DNA of 23,243 nucleotides from Bacteroidota bacterium (GTDB lineage: Bacteria > Bacteroidota > Bacteroidia > Chitinophagales > Chitinophagaceae): contig JAEZCV010000032.1 of NCBI GenBank assembly GCA_023429985.1, positions 1 through 23,243 on the forward strand, read 5' to 3'. Numbering within the stretch: position 1 is the stretch's first letter; every line of letters begins with the position of its first letter. Below, in pieces: positions 8,630 to 16,876 of the stretch. Position numbers and translations under genes: made by a program. The notes under the pieces were generated by a model that was given only the letters and a program-made list of their open reading frames with translations, searched no databases and was not told where the DNA came from.

Positions 8630-9610
8630 ATGGCAAAGAGAATTACAAACCATTTGCGACTGGGAATTTTTGTAATGGCAGGGCTGCTTTTCCTGGTAAC
8701 CTTACTTTACGTTATAGGAAAGAATCAAAACCTTTTCGGATCAACTTTTTTATTAAAGGCGCGTTTTGAAAATGTAAATGGACTCATGCCCGGAAATAAT
8801 GTAAGGTTCGCCGGAATTACAGCAGGAACTGTAAAAGAAGTAAGGGTTTTGAATGATACTACCATTGAAGTGGAAATGCTGATCAAAAACAAAATGCGGG
8901 AATTTATTAAAAAGAATACTGTTGCCACCATTGGTTCCGATGGGTTGATGGGAAATAAACTGGTGAACCTTGCCTCTGCAAGAGAAAATGCTCCTTTGGT
9001 GGAGGAAAATGATATTCTTGTTTCAGGTCGCGCAGCAGATACCGACCAAATGCTGAAAGTATTAAGCGGCACCACCGATGATTTGACCTTAATTGTTGCA
9101 GGACTGAAAGAAACCATTACCCGTATCAACACAAGTGATGCTTTCTGGGATCTGCTGAATGACCGTTCCATTCCTGCCAGCCTTAAATCTTCACTGGCCG
9201 GTGTACGGCAATCAGCAATTGGCATGAATGCAATTGTTAATGATCTCAATTCCCTGGTTTCATTTGTAAAATCAGGGCAGGGATCTGTTGGTTCTTTGCT
9301 GGTTGATACTGCATTTTCCCATAACCTGAATGAAGCAGTAAACAGGTTAAAACGTGCCGGTGATGTGGCCGACTCTATTGCTCTGCAGGTAAATACGCTG
9401 GTAAGTAATGTTGACAGGAATATCAATTATGGAGAAGGAATGATCACGGCTCTTTTAAAGGATTCAGGAATGGTGCGATCTATGGAAAACAGTTTGTATA
9501 ATATTCAGCAGGGTACTGAAGCTTTTCACCAGAATATGGAAGCCCTGAAATCTAACTTTCTTTTCAGAGGATATTTCAGGAGACTGGAGAAGGAAAAAAA
9601 GAATAATTAG
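8630..9610 (+). CDS. mlaD: MlaD-family MCE-domain lipid-binding protein
   Basis: The periplasmic substrate-binding subunit of the transporter, 326 residues. One N-terminal membrane helix (about 12-30, GIFVMAGLLFLVTLLYVIG) anchors it, and a single MCE domain follows at about 37-117 (FENVNGLMPGNNVRFAGI, then TIGSDGLMGNKLVNL). The rest is a long, mostly helical region with polar heptad-like segments, expected to form the hexamer stem or channel. It is longer than E. coli MlaD (about 180 aa), closer to single-MCE proteins with helical tails. No mlaC or mlaB gene follows; the operon ends here at a convergent boundary. Confidence 0.94.
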   Translation: MAKRITNHLRLGIFVMAGLLFLVTLLYVIGKNQNLFGSTFLLKARFENVNGLMPGNNVRFAGITAGTVKEVRVLNDTTIEVEMLIKNKMREFIKKNTVATIGSDGLMGNKLVNLASARENAPLVEENDILVSGRAADTDQMLKVLSGTTDDLTLIVAGLKETITRINTSDAFWDLLNDRSIPASLKSSLAGVRQSAIGMNAIVNDLNSLVSFVKSGQGSVGSLLVDTAFSHNLNEAVNRLKRAGDVADSIALQVNTLVSNVDRNINYGEGMITALLKDSGMVRSMENSLYNIQQGTEAFHQNMEALKSNFLFRGYFRRLEKEKKNN

Positions 9611-9617
9611 AAACTGG

Positions 9618-9659
9618 TTAGGGGTTAGAGGACGTGACCCACTGACCTTTAACCTCTAA
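9618..9659. repeat. Imperfect inverted repeat between mlaD and the TonB-dependent receptor
   Basis: The left arm TTAGGGGTTAGAGG (9618-9631) pairs with CCTTTAACCTCTAA (9646-9659) at 12 of 14 positions around a 14-nt loop. It fills the convergent gap and may act as a bidirectional terminator, although there is no T-tract. The words GGTTAG/GGTTAGA repeat with a period of about 7, like the other repeat elements in this window. Confidence 0.6.
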
Positions 9660-9665
9660 ACTCCA

Positions 9666-12143
9666 TCACCATCTCCCCACCAGCTTCAAATTCACCAGCC
9701 TTGGAGTAAGCCTGTTAGGCATGGTAAAAATATTATTGGAGAAATCTTTGATCAGCAGGTATGAAATGGTATTGGGTCTGTCGATTAAATTAAAAACTTC
9801 AAGACTCAGCCAGATATTATCAAAATTTCTGAAAGGAGAATGACTGCGGCGGTTCATTTTATCTGCATCCAGCAACAATGCACTGAAGCCGATGTCAATT
9901 CTTAAATAGGGGTCAATCCTTAAAGCATTTCTATACTTAACATTGCCGGGAATATTGTAAGGAAGATTAGAGCCATACAGTGCGTTGATATAAACTTTGA
10001 AGTTCTTATTTGTAGCCAGGTAATCCTGGAAGAACATTCCAAATGTGATCAGGCGGTCGGTTGGTCTTCTTAACCATCCATGTTGCACCACCATGCTGTC
10101 AATGGGCTGAAAGTTTGAATCAACTGTATACTGATTGTAAAAATCATTTTCCAGATCTTCTCTTGTGCGCATGAAACCAATGCTTATCCAGCTTTCAGCA
10201 TCCTTGACCAATTCACCAAATAAACGCATTTCCAAACCTGCGGCATAAGCCTTTGCCATGTTTTCACCAAAATAACGGATACGCACATTGTCTATATCAT
10301 AGGGTACAACATTCCACATGTATTTATAATATGCTTCCGCACTTAATCTTAAAGGCCTTTTCAACCCAATGAAATTATAATCCAGTCCAAACACACCCTG
10401 CCAGCTTTTTTGTGCTTTAAGTTCTGTATTGATGCTTCCATTATACCTTCTTAATTCCCTGTAAAAAGGAGGCTGGTGATAGGCACCGGCTGCAAAACGG
10501 AAAACAATATCTTTCTTCCAGCCTGGTTTTACTGATGCAGAAACTCTTGGGGAGATCAGCAGTTCTTTATTGAGTTCATTATAGTTAAAACGAATTCCTC
10601 CAGAAACAGTATATGCCGTTGAACCATTTTCAAAAACAATATTGTCCTGCACAAAACCGGAGATCCTGTTCAATTTTATATTGGCTGATGAACGTGTAAC
10701 TTTATTCAGCAAAAGGTTAGAAGGATCATAGGGTAATGAATAGCCGGCAGAATCCTGGTATTCCCATTCATGCAACCGATCTGAGATATCTGTTCTGTCG
10801 AATCCTAAGCCCCATTGAAATAAATGATTTGCTGTTTCAAATGCCCCTTTGTGAGAAAAATTATAATTGATAATATCCAGGCGATTGCGTGCGAAATTAT
10901 GGTTCAATCCGGCACCAAGTGGATTGATGATCATTCCAAAAGTTGAACTTGTATTATCAAAATCACGGTTGCCAAAAAGATAAGCGCCGGCTATGTCAAT
11001 ATTTTCTTCTTCCTGATTTTCAAACCTCGAAGAAAGAAATTTAAGGGTGAGGTTTTGATTAGGTTGATATGTGGTGGACAATCCCAGCATGGCCGTGGAG
11101 TAGGCATCTTTTTCCCTTCCTTCAAACCAAATATCCACCCCAAGGTTGGAAGTATAAAAGGGAGAAAAAACACCCGATGTTAGCTGGCTGAATTGTGGAA
11201 TGAGCGTGAACCTGGTTTGCGAAATATTACCCAGCAATTCTGCACTCCAATTTTTTGAAAACCGGTAATTGATCAATGCCTGGAAGTCGGAAGATGATGG
11301 TGTATAGCTTCCCTGTGTTTCCTGCCTCTTTAATAAATTCTGGTTGCTGCGGTTACGGAGACCAAAAACATAACTGAAATTTTTGTTGTTGCTGGCACCT
11401 TCCAAATGAAATCCCTGCTCCAGGATACTTATATATGCAGAACCTCCAAAACGCACAGGTTTGTTATATTGAATATCGAGTACAGAACTCATTTTATCGC
11501 CATACTTTGCCTGGAAACCGCCATTATAAAAACTAATGTTCCTGACCATTTCAGGATTAATAAAACTCAAACCTTCCTGCTGACCACTTCTTACAAGGTA
11601 GGGGCGAAATATTTCGAAGTCGTTTACATAAATAAGGTTTTCATCATAACTGCCGCCTCTTACATTGTATTGAGATGTAAGTTCATTATTAGATCCAACA
11701 AAAACTTTCAGCATGCTTTCAACACCCATGGTAGGAGAGGGAATGTTGATGACAGACCTTGGGTTGATACGAATCAAACCCGTTTCTGTTCTTTCCCTTT
11801 GCTCACGCACAATCACTTCTTCCATTACATTACCTACCAGTTCAAGCCTGATAGTAATTCTTTCTTCTTCTCCCGGATTTAAAATAAAATTCTGCTGGTA
11901 AGTTCTGTAGCGACTGTGGGAAAATACCAGGGCAAATGCTTTTCCGGAAGGAATGGTAAGTTGAAACCTTCCTGAATCATTTGTAGTGATTCCCTGCTGC
12001 TGACCAAGAATGATTACAGAAACGCCTGAAAGTGGATTTTCATTTTCATCAACCACCAATCCACTGATGCCTGCCGTTCCTTTTTGAGCCAAAGAAGAGA
12101 ATGACAGAAGAATGGAAATAATGAACAGGCCAGGCAGTTTCAC
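9666..12143 (-). CDS. TonB-dependent outer-membrane receptor with CarboxypepD_reg-like domain
   Basis: An 825-residue outer-membrane transporter driven by TonB. It has a signal peptide (MKLPGLFIISILLSFSSLAQ), a carboxypeptidase-regulatory-like beta domain at about 24-105 (GISGLVVDENENPLSGVSVI), a plug domain at about 125-230 (SQYNVRGGSYDENLIYVNDF), and then a long beta-barrel ending LKLVGRW, with the terminal aromatic residue needed for barrel insertion. The start codon is GTG (12141-12143); no ATG fits the signal peptide. No susD-like gene is next to it, so it is not a standard glycan-uptake SusCD pair; the substrate is unknown and could be a siderophore, vitamin or peptide. It lies 165 nt after rpe, with a repeat element between, so co-transcription is uncertain. 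Confidence 0.95.
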   Translation of the reverse strand: MKLPGLFIISILLSFSSLAQKGTAGISGLVVDENENPLSGVSVIILGQQQGITTNDSGRFQLTIPSGKAFALVFSHSRYRTYQQNFILNPGEEERITIRLELVGNVMEEVIVREQRERTETGLIRINPRSVINIPSPTMGVESMLKVFVGSNNELTSQYNVRGGSYDENLIYVNDFEIFRPYLVRSGQQEGLSFINPEMVRNISFYNGGFQAKYGDKMSSVLDIQYNKPVRFGGSAYISILEQGFHLEGASNNKNFSYVFGLRNRSNQNLLKRQETQGSYTPSSSDFQALINYRFSKNWSAELLGNISQTRFTLIPQFSQLTSGVFSPFYTSNLGVDIWFEGREKDAYSTAMLGLSTTYQPNQNLTLKFLSSRFENQEEENIDIAGAYLFGNRDFDNTSSTFGMIINPLGAGLNHNFARNRLDIINYNFSHKGAFETANHLFQWGLGFDRTDISDRLHEWEYQDSAGYSLPYDPSNLLLNKVTRSSANIKLNRISGFVQDNIVFENGSTAYTVSGGIRFNYNELNKELLISPRVSASVKPGWKKDIVFRFAAGAYHQPPFYRELRRYNGSINTELKAQKSWQGVFGLDYNFIGLKRPLRLSAEAYYKYMWNVVPYDIDNVRIRYFGENMAKAYAAGLEMRLFGELVKDAESWISIGFMRTREDLENDFYNQYTVDSNFQPIDSMVVQHGWLRRPTDRLITFGMFFQDYLATNKNFKVYINALYGSNLPYNIPGNVKYRNALRIDPYLRIDIGFSALLLDADKMNRRSHSPFRNFDNIWLSLEVFNLIDRPNTISYLLIKDFSNNIFTMPNRLTPRLVNLKLVGRW

Positions 12144-12252
12144 AAGAATATTTCTATTAAAAATAATGGATTCAGTGTAAAAAGGAAATCAGGCATAATA
12201 TATTAGTCATTTCACTTCACTTAAATTATTTCAAGGTAGAAGTTTTCTAACA

Positions 12253-12291
12253 CCTAAACGCTTAAACAACTAAACCTGCCTACCGACAGGC
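12253..12291. repeat. Period-8 repeat fused to a diverged GC palindrome
   Basis: From 12253, three 8-nt units begin CTAAAC, TTAAAC and CTAAAC, the same words as the element after hmgA (18842-18895). They run directly into CCTGCCTACCGACAGGC (12275-12291), which differs at two positions from the GC palindrome found in the rpsK-rpsD and rpoA-rplQ gaps. The element lies in the non-coding gap just downstream of rpe. No protein is encoded here. Confidence 0.6.
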
Positions 12292-12308
12292 CCCTAATCA
12301 ATAACAAT

Positions 12309-12956
12309 CTACAATTCTTTCAACTGCCTGATAGTAGCCACGGGGTCTTTTGACCTGAAAACCGTATTGCCTGCCACCAGCACATGCGCGCCGGCTTCAA
12401 TTATGGAAGAAGCGTTTTCAAGTGTTACACCGCCATCAATTTCTATTTGTACATTCAGTTTATTATCATCTATCATCTTTCTCAGTTCCCTGATCTTATC
12501 AAGCGTGCGCGGAATGAATTTTTGTCCTCCAAAACCTGGATTTACACTCATCAAACAAACAAGGTCAATATCTCCCAGAATATCGGCCAATAAGTTGACC
12601 GGGGTATGAGGGTTTACAGCAACACCTGCTTTCATTCCCAATGATTTTATTTGTTGAATGTTGCGGTGCAAATGCGTGCATGCTTCTATATGAACCGTGA
12701 GAATATCGGCACCGGCATTCTTAAATGCTTCGGCATATTTTTCAGGTTCAACTATCATTAGGTGTACATCGCAAACCTTGTTGGTAGCTTTCCGAATGTG
12801 TTCTATAATGGGCAAACCAAAGCTGATATTGGGAACAAACCTGCCATCCATTACATCCAAATGAAACCAGTCAGCCTCGCTTTCATTCAGCATTTTGCAG
12901 TCTTCCTCAAGATTTAAGAAATTGGCCGACAATAGCGAGGGTGCAACAACAGGCAT
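12309..12956 (-). CDS. rpe: Ribulose-phosphate 3-epimerase
   Basis: Interconverts ribulose 5-phosphate and xylulose 5-phosphate in the pentose phosphate pathway, in the cytoplasm. At 215 residues it has the usual TIM-barrel length. Metal-binding and catalytic residues are in place: His32 and Asp34 (FHLDVMDG), His65 (CDVHLMI) and Asp174 (EIDGGV), plus the phosphate-binding MSVNPGFGGQ and VAGNTVF segments. It lies 64 nt downstream of the TPR lipoprotein gene on the same strand and may be read from the same transcript. Confidence 0.98.
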   Translation of the reverse strand: MPVVAPSLLSANFLNLEEDCKMLNESEADWFHLDVMDGRFVPNISFGLPIIEHIRKATNKVCDVHLMIVEPEKYAEAFKNAGADILTVHIEACTHLHRNIQQIKSLGMKAGVAVNPHTPVNLLADILGDIDLVCLMSVNPGFGGQKFIPRTLDKIRELRKMIDDNKLNVQIEIDGGVTLENASSIIEAGAHVLVAGNTVFRSKDPVATIRQLKEL

Positions 12957-13020
12957 GAATTAAAATTTAAAAATTAAGTGTTTGGGCCCGCAAGCTAAAT
13001 AAATTCTGCTGATGTTAAGA

Positions 13021-13995
13021 TCAGAGTTTTTCAGCCGCCTGCTTTGCTTCGGTAAGTTCCTTATCGAGTCCGTATGCCTTTTGGTAATTTAATTTTGCTT
13101 CGGGTGTATATCCCCTTGCTTCCTGGCATTTTCCAAGCCAGTAATAGAACATAGCATTGGCTGGCGCCACCTTCAATGCTCTTTCAAAATTCAGCTGGGC
13201 ATCTTCAAAGCGTTTTTGATTAAATAATAGTATTCCTTTCTCCAGCCAGGCATCTGCAAAATTGTAATTGCTTTTTATGGAGGCGTCATATTCTTTTAAC
13301 GCCAAAAGGGCATTGCCCGTATTAGCATAGTATAAACCTCTTGTGAAATAAGCTTTTTCAATTTCGGGCGTACGCTTTTTAATTAATGAATCGGTATGTG
13401 CTACAACTTTAGCATTGTTTGCCATGGCATATTCATAGGCCAGGTCGTAAGCCAGGCTGAAATCGGAAGGAACCAGGGAATAAGCTCTTTCCAGGTAGAT
13501 TATGCTTTCATCAGTTTTGTTTTCAGCACCCAGGATTTCAGATTTAAGGGTAAGTGCATCTAACTGTCCGGGAAATTGTTCCAGTATTTTATCAACAATA
13601 GCAATAGCTTCTTCATTTCTCCCTTTTTGCTGGTAACCGCGTGCCAGTCCTATATGAAAGGCAATGCTTTCGGGAACTTTTTCAATGGCTTTTTGAAGAA
13701 AAACAATGGCAGAATCGGCGCTTTTCTCTCTTAATATTGTAGTGAGGCTTAATCCATATTCCTCTGTAGGCTCTATTTCCCATGCTTTACGTATATCGGC
13801 TTCGGCCAGTTTCTTTTCTCCTTCCTGGTACAGCATAACGCCCCGGCGGTAATACAATCCGGCATTTTGTGGCTGCTGTATAATACTGTCTGAAAGGGAA
13901 TTAAATGGGGGTTGGTGTAAAATACTCACCTGGTCGGGTTGGTCGTTGCAGGCTAATAATACAACAAGTATCAGCAACAAATAAGTTCCACGCAT
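13021..13995 (-). CDS. TPR-repeat lipoprotein
   Basis: A predicted envelope lipoprotein of 324 residues made almost entirely of tetratricopeptide repeats, which bind other proteins. The ATG at 13995 is chosen over an in-frame TTG at 14001; it gives the lipoprotein signal MRGTYLLLILVVLLAC with the lipid Cys at position 16. Repeats are recognisable from about residue 45 onward (AGLYYRRGVMLYQEGEKKLA, FADAWLEKGILLFNQKRFED, AMFYYWLGKCQEARGYTPEA). No catalytic domain is present. It diverges from the PD40 gene across an 89-nt gap and precedes rpe. The partner is unknown. Confidence 0.88.
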   Translation of the reverse strand: MRGTYLLLILVVLLACNDQPDQVSILHQPPFNSLSDSIIQQPQNAGLYYRRGVMLYQEGEKKLAEADIRKAWEIEPTEEYGLSLTTILREKSADSAIVFLQKAIEKVPESIAFHIGLARGYQQKGRNEEAIAIVDKILEQFPGQLDALTLKSEILGAENKTDESIIYLERAYSLVPSDFSLAYDLAYEYAMANNAKVVAHTDSLIKKRTPEIEKAYFTRGLYYANTGNALLALKEYDASIKSNYNFADAWLEKGILLFNQKRFEDAQLNFERALKVAPANAMFYYWLGKCQEARGYTPEAKLNYQKAYGLDKELTEAKQAAEKL

Positions 13996-14050
13996 ATCCA
14001 AAACTAAAATGTTATGACAGAATTCTGACTACGAACTATATACATCATGA

Positions 14051-14058
14051 TATTTTTG
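14051..14058 (+). promoter_or_regulatory. Candidate -7 promoter element for the PD40 gene
   Basis: TATTTTTG matches the Bacteroidota -7 consensus TAnnTTTG and lies 32 nt before the ATG at 14091. A clear -33 TTTG is absent; a TTCTG about 23 nt upstream is only a partial match. Confidence 0.4.
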
Positions 14059-14090
14059 TAACACATTAACAAGTCTACTAATAACTTATT

Positions 14091-15170
14091 ATGAGGTTTT
14101 TATTCCTGATCTCTATCGCATTTTTTTTAAATGCTTCTTCCATTTTTGCCCAGCATCACCAGGTAACATCCGACAGTCTTCATTATAAAGATGAAAAACA
14201 CTTCTCCAATATACGCCAGCTTACTTTTGGCGGCGATAATGCCGAAGCTTACTGGAGTTACGATGGCAAGATGATCGTGTTTCAGCGAACTTCTGTAAAA
14301 GATGGCATTCCCTGCGACCAGATCTATGTTGGTAAAGTTCCGGAAGCAGGCGAGCCTTTTACCTATAAGATGGTAAGCACCGGTAAGGGCCGCACTACCT
14401 GCGCTTTTTTTACAAAGGATAATAAGCATGTGGTTTATGCATCTACCCATGAAGGCAGCAACGATTGCCCACCTCCTGTAGACCGATCCAAATATGGTAA
14501 TAAATATATCTGGCCAATATATGACAGCTATGATATTTATATGGCTGACTTAAATGGAAACATCACAAAAAAGCTTACAAATGCAAAAGGATATGATGGA
14601 GAAGCCACCATATCGCCAGATGGTAAGACCATGGTATATACATCCATGATGAATGGCGACCTTGACCTTTACCTGATGGACCTTGAAACTGGTTCAATAA
14701 AACAAATCACAACAGATCTTGGTTATGATGGCGGTGCGTGGTTTAGTCCGGATGGAAAGAAAATCGTGTGGCGTGCCTCACGTCCGGGCACACCCGAAGA
14801 AATGAAAGAATACAAAGAATTGCTGGCAGAAGGACTTGTAGCGCCTACACGAATGGAAGTTTTTACTGCTAATGCAGATGGAAGCGATGTGAAACAAATT
14901 ACTTCGTTAGGACAGGCCAACTGGGCACCAAATTTTATGCCTGATGGAAATATTATTTTCTGCAGCAACCATGAATATGCAAGAGGATTTCCTTTTAATA
15001 TGTATACGATGAAGGCCGATGGATCATCCATTGAGAAGATCAGCCGCGACCGCGGTTTTGATGCCTTTCCCATGTTCAGCCCCGATGGTAAAAAGATCAT
15101 CTTCAGCAGCAACCGAAATAACGGGGGAACGAGGGATACGAATATTTTTATCGCCGATTGGGAAAACTAA
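14091..15170 (+). CDS. Secreted PD40/TolB-like beta-propeller protein
   Basis: A 359-residue exported protein with a signal peptide (MRFLFLISIAFFLNASSIFA, cut before QHH) followed by WD40-like (PD40) blades. The repeated pattern of Ser/Thr-PDGK followed by a hydrophobic strand is clear: SYDGKMIVF, SPDGKTMVYTS, SPDGKKIVWRASR, MPDGNIIFCSN and SPDGKKIIFSSNR, with QLT/KLT/QIT strands between. Such propellers occur in TolB and as the sensor part of peptidases; here there is no hydrolase domain, so it is probably a binding or scaffold protein in the periplasm. It has its own candidate promoter and is 69 nt upstream of a small membrane-protein gene. Confidence 0.9.
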   Translation: MRFLFLISIAFFLNASSIFAQHHQVTSDSLHYKDEKHFSNIRQLTFGGDNAEAYWSYDGKMIVFQRTSVKDGIPCDQIYVGKVPEAGEPFTYKMVSTGKGRTTCAFFTKDNKHVVYASTHEGSNDCPPPVDRSKYGNKYIWPIYDSYDIYMADLNGNITKKLTNAKGYDGEATISPDGKTMVYTSMMNGDLDLYLMDLETGSIKQITTDLGYDGGAWFSPDGKKIVWRASRPGTPEEMKEYKELLAEGLVAPTRMEVFTANADGSDVKQITSLGQANWAPNFMPDGNIIFCSNHEYARGFPFNMYTMKADGSSIEKISRDRGFDAFPMFSPDGKKIIFSSNRNNGGTRDTNIFIADWEN

Positions 15171-15209
15171 TTTTCCAGTTAGCAAATTGGCAAATTTGTC
15201 AATTAGTGG
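15171..15209. repeat. Period-8 A/T-rich palindromic element after the PD40 gene
   Basis: The gap after the PD40 stop contains 8-nt units around AAATTGGC/AAATTTGT, with a near-palindrome CAAATTGGCAAATTTG (15183-15198, 14 of 16 positions symmetric). The opening TTTTCCAGTTAGCAAATT is repeated with few changes before rplQ (22990-23009), which suggests dispersed copies of one element. Confidence 0.45.
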
Positions 15210-15239
15210 TTGTAGATTTGACCAACCAAAATCAAAAGC

Positions 15240-15713
15240 ATGAACCCTGGTTTGTACAATGCCCTCTTACATATACACAGCGTAGGACGCTGGGTAGTTT
15301 TAATCTTACTTCTTTTCGCCATTTTTAACAGCCTCATTGCAGGCAGAAGACCTTATATCAGAACAGATAACCGCCTTGGATTATTCAATACAATTGCTGC
15401 AGACCTGATGTTGCTGGTTGGACTTGTACTTTATTTTGTGGGCGACCGGGGTTATAAGATGATAGAAAGAAGCGGGGGAATGTCGGAAGTAATGAAAGAT
15501 CCTACAACGCGTTTTTATGCCATTGAACATATTTTAGGGATGGTGATAGCCGTTGTGTTGATCCACATTGGTAAGGCACAGGGCAGAAAAGCCATCAGCG
15601 ATAAGGCCAAGCATCGCAGAACGGTAATATTTTATTTACTGGCACTTTTAATTATTCTTGGTTCTATTCCATGGCCATTCAGGGAAATTGGAATGGGAAG
15701 AGGGTGGTATTAA
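15240..15713 (+). CDS. Small four-helix membrane protein of unknown function
   Basis: A 157-residue inner-membrane protein with four predicted helices (about 16-34, 50-67, 93-111 and 128-145). I recall similar Bacteroidota proteins but no proven function. Histidines lie at helix ends or inside helices: His11 and His13 before helix 1 (LLHIHSVGRW), and His97 and His109 at either end of helix 3 (IEHILGMVIAVVLIHIGKA). This spacing would suit a heme-b-binding four-helix bundle, but that is inference. The C-terminus (PWPFREIGMGRGWY) is Gly/aromatic-rich. It overlaps the convergent phosphoesterase gene by 4 nt: the palindrome TTAA at 15710-15713 gives both genes their stop codon. Confidence 0.8.
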   Translation: MNPGLYNALLHIHSVGRWVVLILLLFAIFNSLIAGRRPYIRTDNRLGLFNTIAADLMLLVGLVLYFVGDRGYKMIERSGGMSEVMKDPTTRFYAIEHILGMVIAVVLIHIGKAQGRKAISDKAKHRRTVIFYLLALLIILGSIPWPFREIGMGRGWY

Positions 15714-16213
15714 ACACTTCCACGTTTTCCAAGTTCGATCACTTCACAATCTTTTATATCAGGACCGTCGATAGTAAATCTAACGGCGGTCCTTATTTTA
15801 TGCCAACCCTGGTTGCCGGCCGCTCCGGGATTCATATGCAGGCATTGTAGTTTTTCATCGTAAATGATTTTCAGAATGTGGGAGTGACCGGAGATAAAAA
15901 TCCTGGCTCCTGAATTCCTTATTTCATTAACAACGCCAGGAACATAGCGCGGCGGGTAGCCGCCAATATGAATCATCAATACGTTAACTTCTTCGCAGGT
16001 AAACAAAAGCTTTTCTGGAAATTGCGAGCGGATATCGTTTCCGTCAATATTTCCATATACTCCTCTGAGAGGTTTAAAATTTTTTAACTGATCTGCAATG
16101 GCCTCTGTTCCAAAGTCGCCGGCATGCCAGATCTCGTCGCAGGATTTAAAATGTTCGAACAGGGAAGGATCAAGAAAATGATGGGTGTCGGATATCAATC
16201 CAATTCTTTTCAT
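15710..16213 (-). CDS. YfcE/MJ0936-type metallophosphoesterase
   Basis: A cytoplasmic calcineurin-like phosphoesterase of 167 residues. The two-metal site is complete: Asp9 and His11 (ISDTHH), Asp33 (HAGDFGTE), Asn55 (YGNIDG), His82 (LMIHIGG), and His110 and His112 (FISGHSHI). The family cleaves phosphodiesters; the natural substrate is not known from sequence. It begins 12 nt after the CDP-alcohol phosphatidyltransferase stop and is probably translated from the same mRNA. Confidence 0.92.
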   Translation of the reverse strand: MKRIGLISDTHHFLDPSLFEHFKSCDEIWHAGDFGTEAIADQLKNFKPLRGVYGNIDGNDIRSQFPEKLLFTCEEVNVLMIHIGGYPPRYVPGVVNEIRNSGARIFISGHSHILKIIYDEKLQCLHMNPGAAGNQGWHKIRTAVRFTIDGPDIKDCEVIELGKRGSV

Positions 16214-16225
16214 TCGATGGTTTTA

Positions 16226-16813
16226 TTAAAAATGATCTTTGGATTTTATAACCCAGAATAATCCTTTAACATCGGCTTTCCATTGAGGTAGCAGGTAAAT
16301 AATTATTATTTCTTCCAGTAGATTGAGTATGGTTAAAAATGCAGCTGCATAAAATAAATTGAAAGGAATGTTGTCAAGAAAAAATAAAAGAACCAGGAAA
16401 ATTGCCTGGGAAACAGCTGCTGCCTTGGCGATATAAGTATGAAAGCTTGTCATTTTTCCATAGCGGAACAGCGCATATAAAATTTGAATAAAAAGAAGGG
16501 CAAGCATGATGGTAATAAGCACAGCTTCATTTTTTACAAATTCAGGTTTAAAAACAAATACACCAACAATACCTGCTGTAACGGTAAGGTCGTCGGCTAA
16601 AGAATCCATGCGTGCGCCCAATGCGCTTACTGTTTTAAATTTCCTTGCAAGAAAACCGTCAATAGCGTCTGTAAAAAAGCTGATAGCCAGCAGCCAGCAA
16701 AAAATATCCATTTTTCCCGAGAGCACCAGGTAAATTAATACAGGTGCCATCAAAAGCCTGTATAGGGTGATGGCATTTATGATATAATAACTTTTTGCAA
16801 GCACTGCATGCAA
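16226..16813 (-). CDS. CDP-alcohol phosphatidyltransferase family protein
   Basis: An integral membrane enzyme that transfers a phosphatidyl group from CDP-diacylglycerol to an alcohol. The full active-site motif is seen: Asp49-x2-Asp52-Gly53-x2-Ala56-Arg57-x8-Gly66-x3-Asp70-x3-Asp74 (DAIDGFLARKF to DSLADD). Several hydrophobic helices follow. The acceptor alcohol (glycerol 3-phosphate, inositol or other) cannot be told from sequence. No ATG fits: an in-frame stop at 16829-16831 leaves only TTG (16813) or GTG (16804) before the conserved INAITLYRLL segment, and the ATG at codon 22 would remove that segment. TTG is used here; GTG is equally possible. It lies 63 nt after the thioredoxin gene and 12 nt before the phosphoesterase gene. 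Confidence 0.9.
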   Translation of the reverse strand: MHAVLAKSYYIINAITLYRLLMAPVLIYLVLSGKMDIFCWLLAISFFTDAIDGFLARKFKTVSALGARMDSLADDLTVTAGIVGVFVFKPEFVKNEAVLITIMLALLFIQILYALFRYGKMTSFHTYIAKAAAVSQAIFLVLLFFLDNIPFNLFYAAAFLTILNLLEEIIIIYLLPQWKADVKGLFWVIKSKDHF

Positions 16814-16876
16814 ATTTATAAGAGTTTTTTATGGAGCGCAGATGTCGCAGTTCGGAAAGAATCCGAAAAGCCATAA

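Noticed and set aside
9666..12143. SusC of a SusCD glycan-uptake pair
   Set aside because: No SusD-like lipoprotein or glycan enzyme gene is adjacent; the neighbours are rpe and mlaD.
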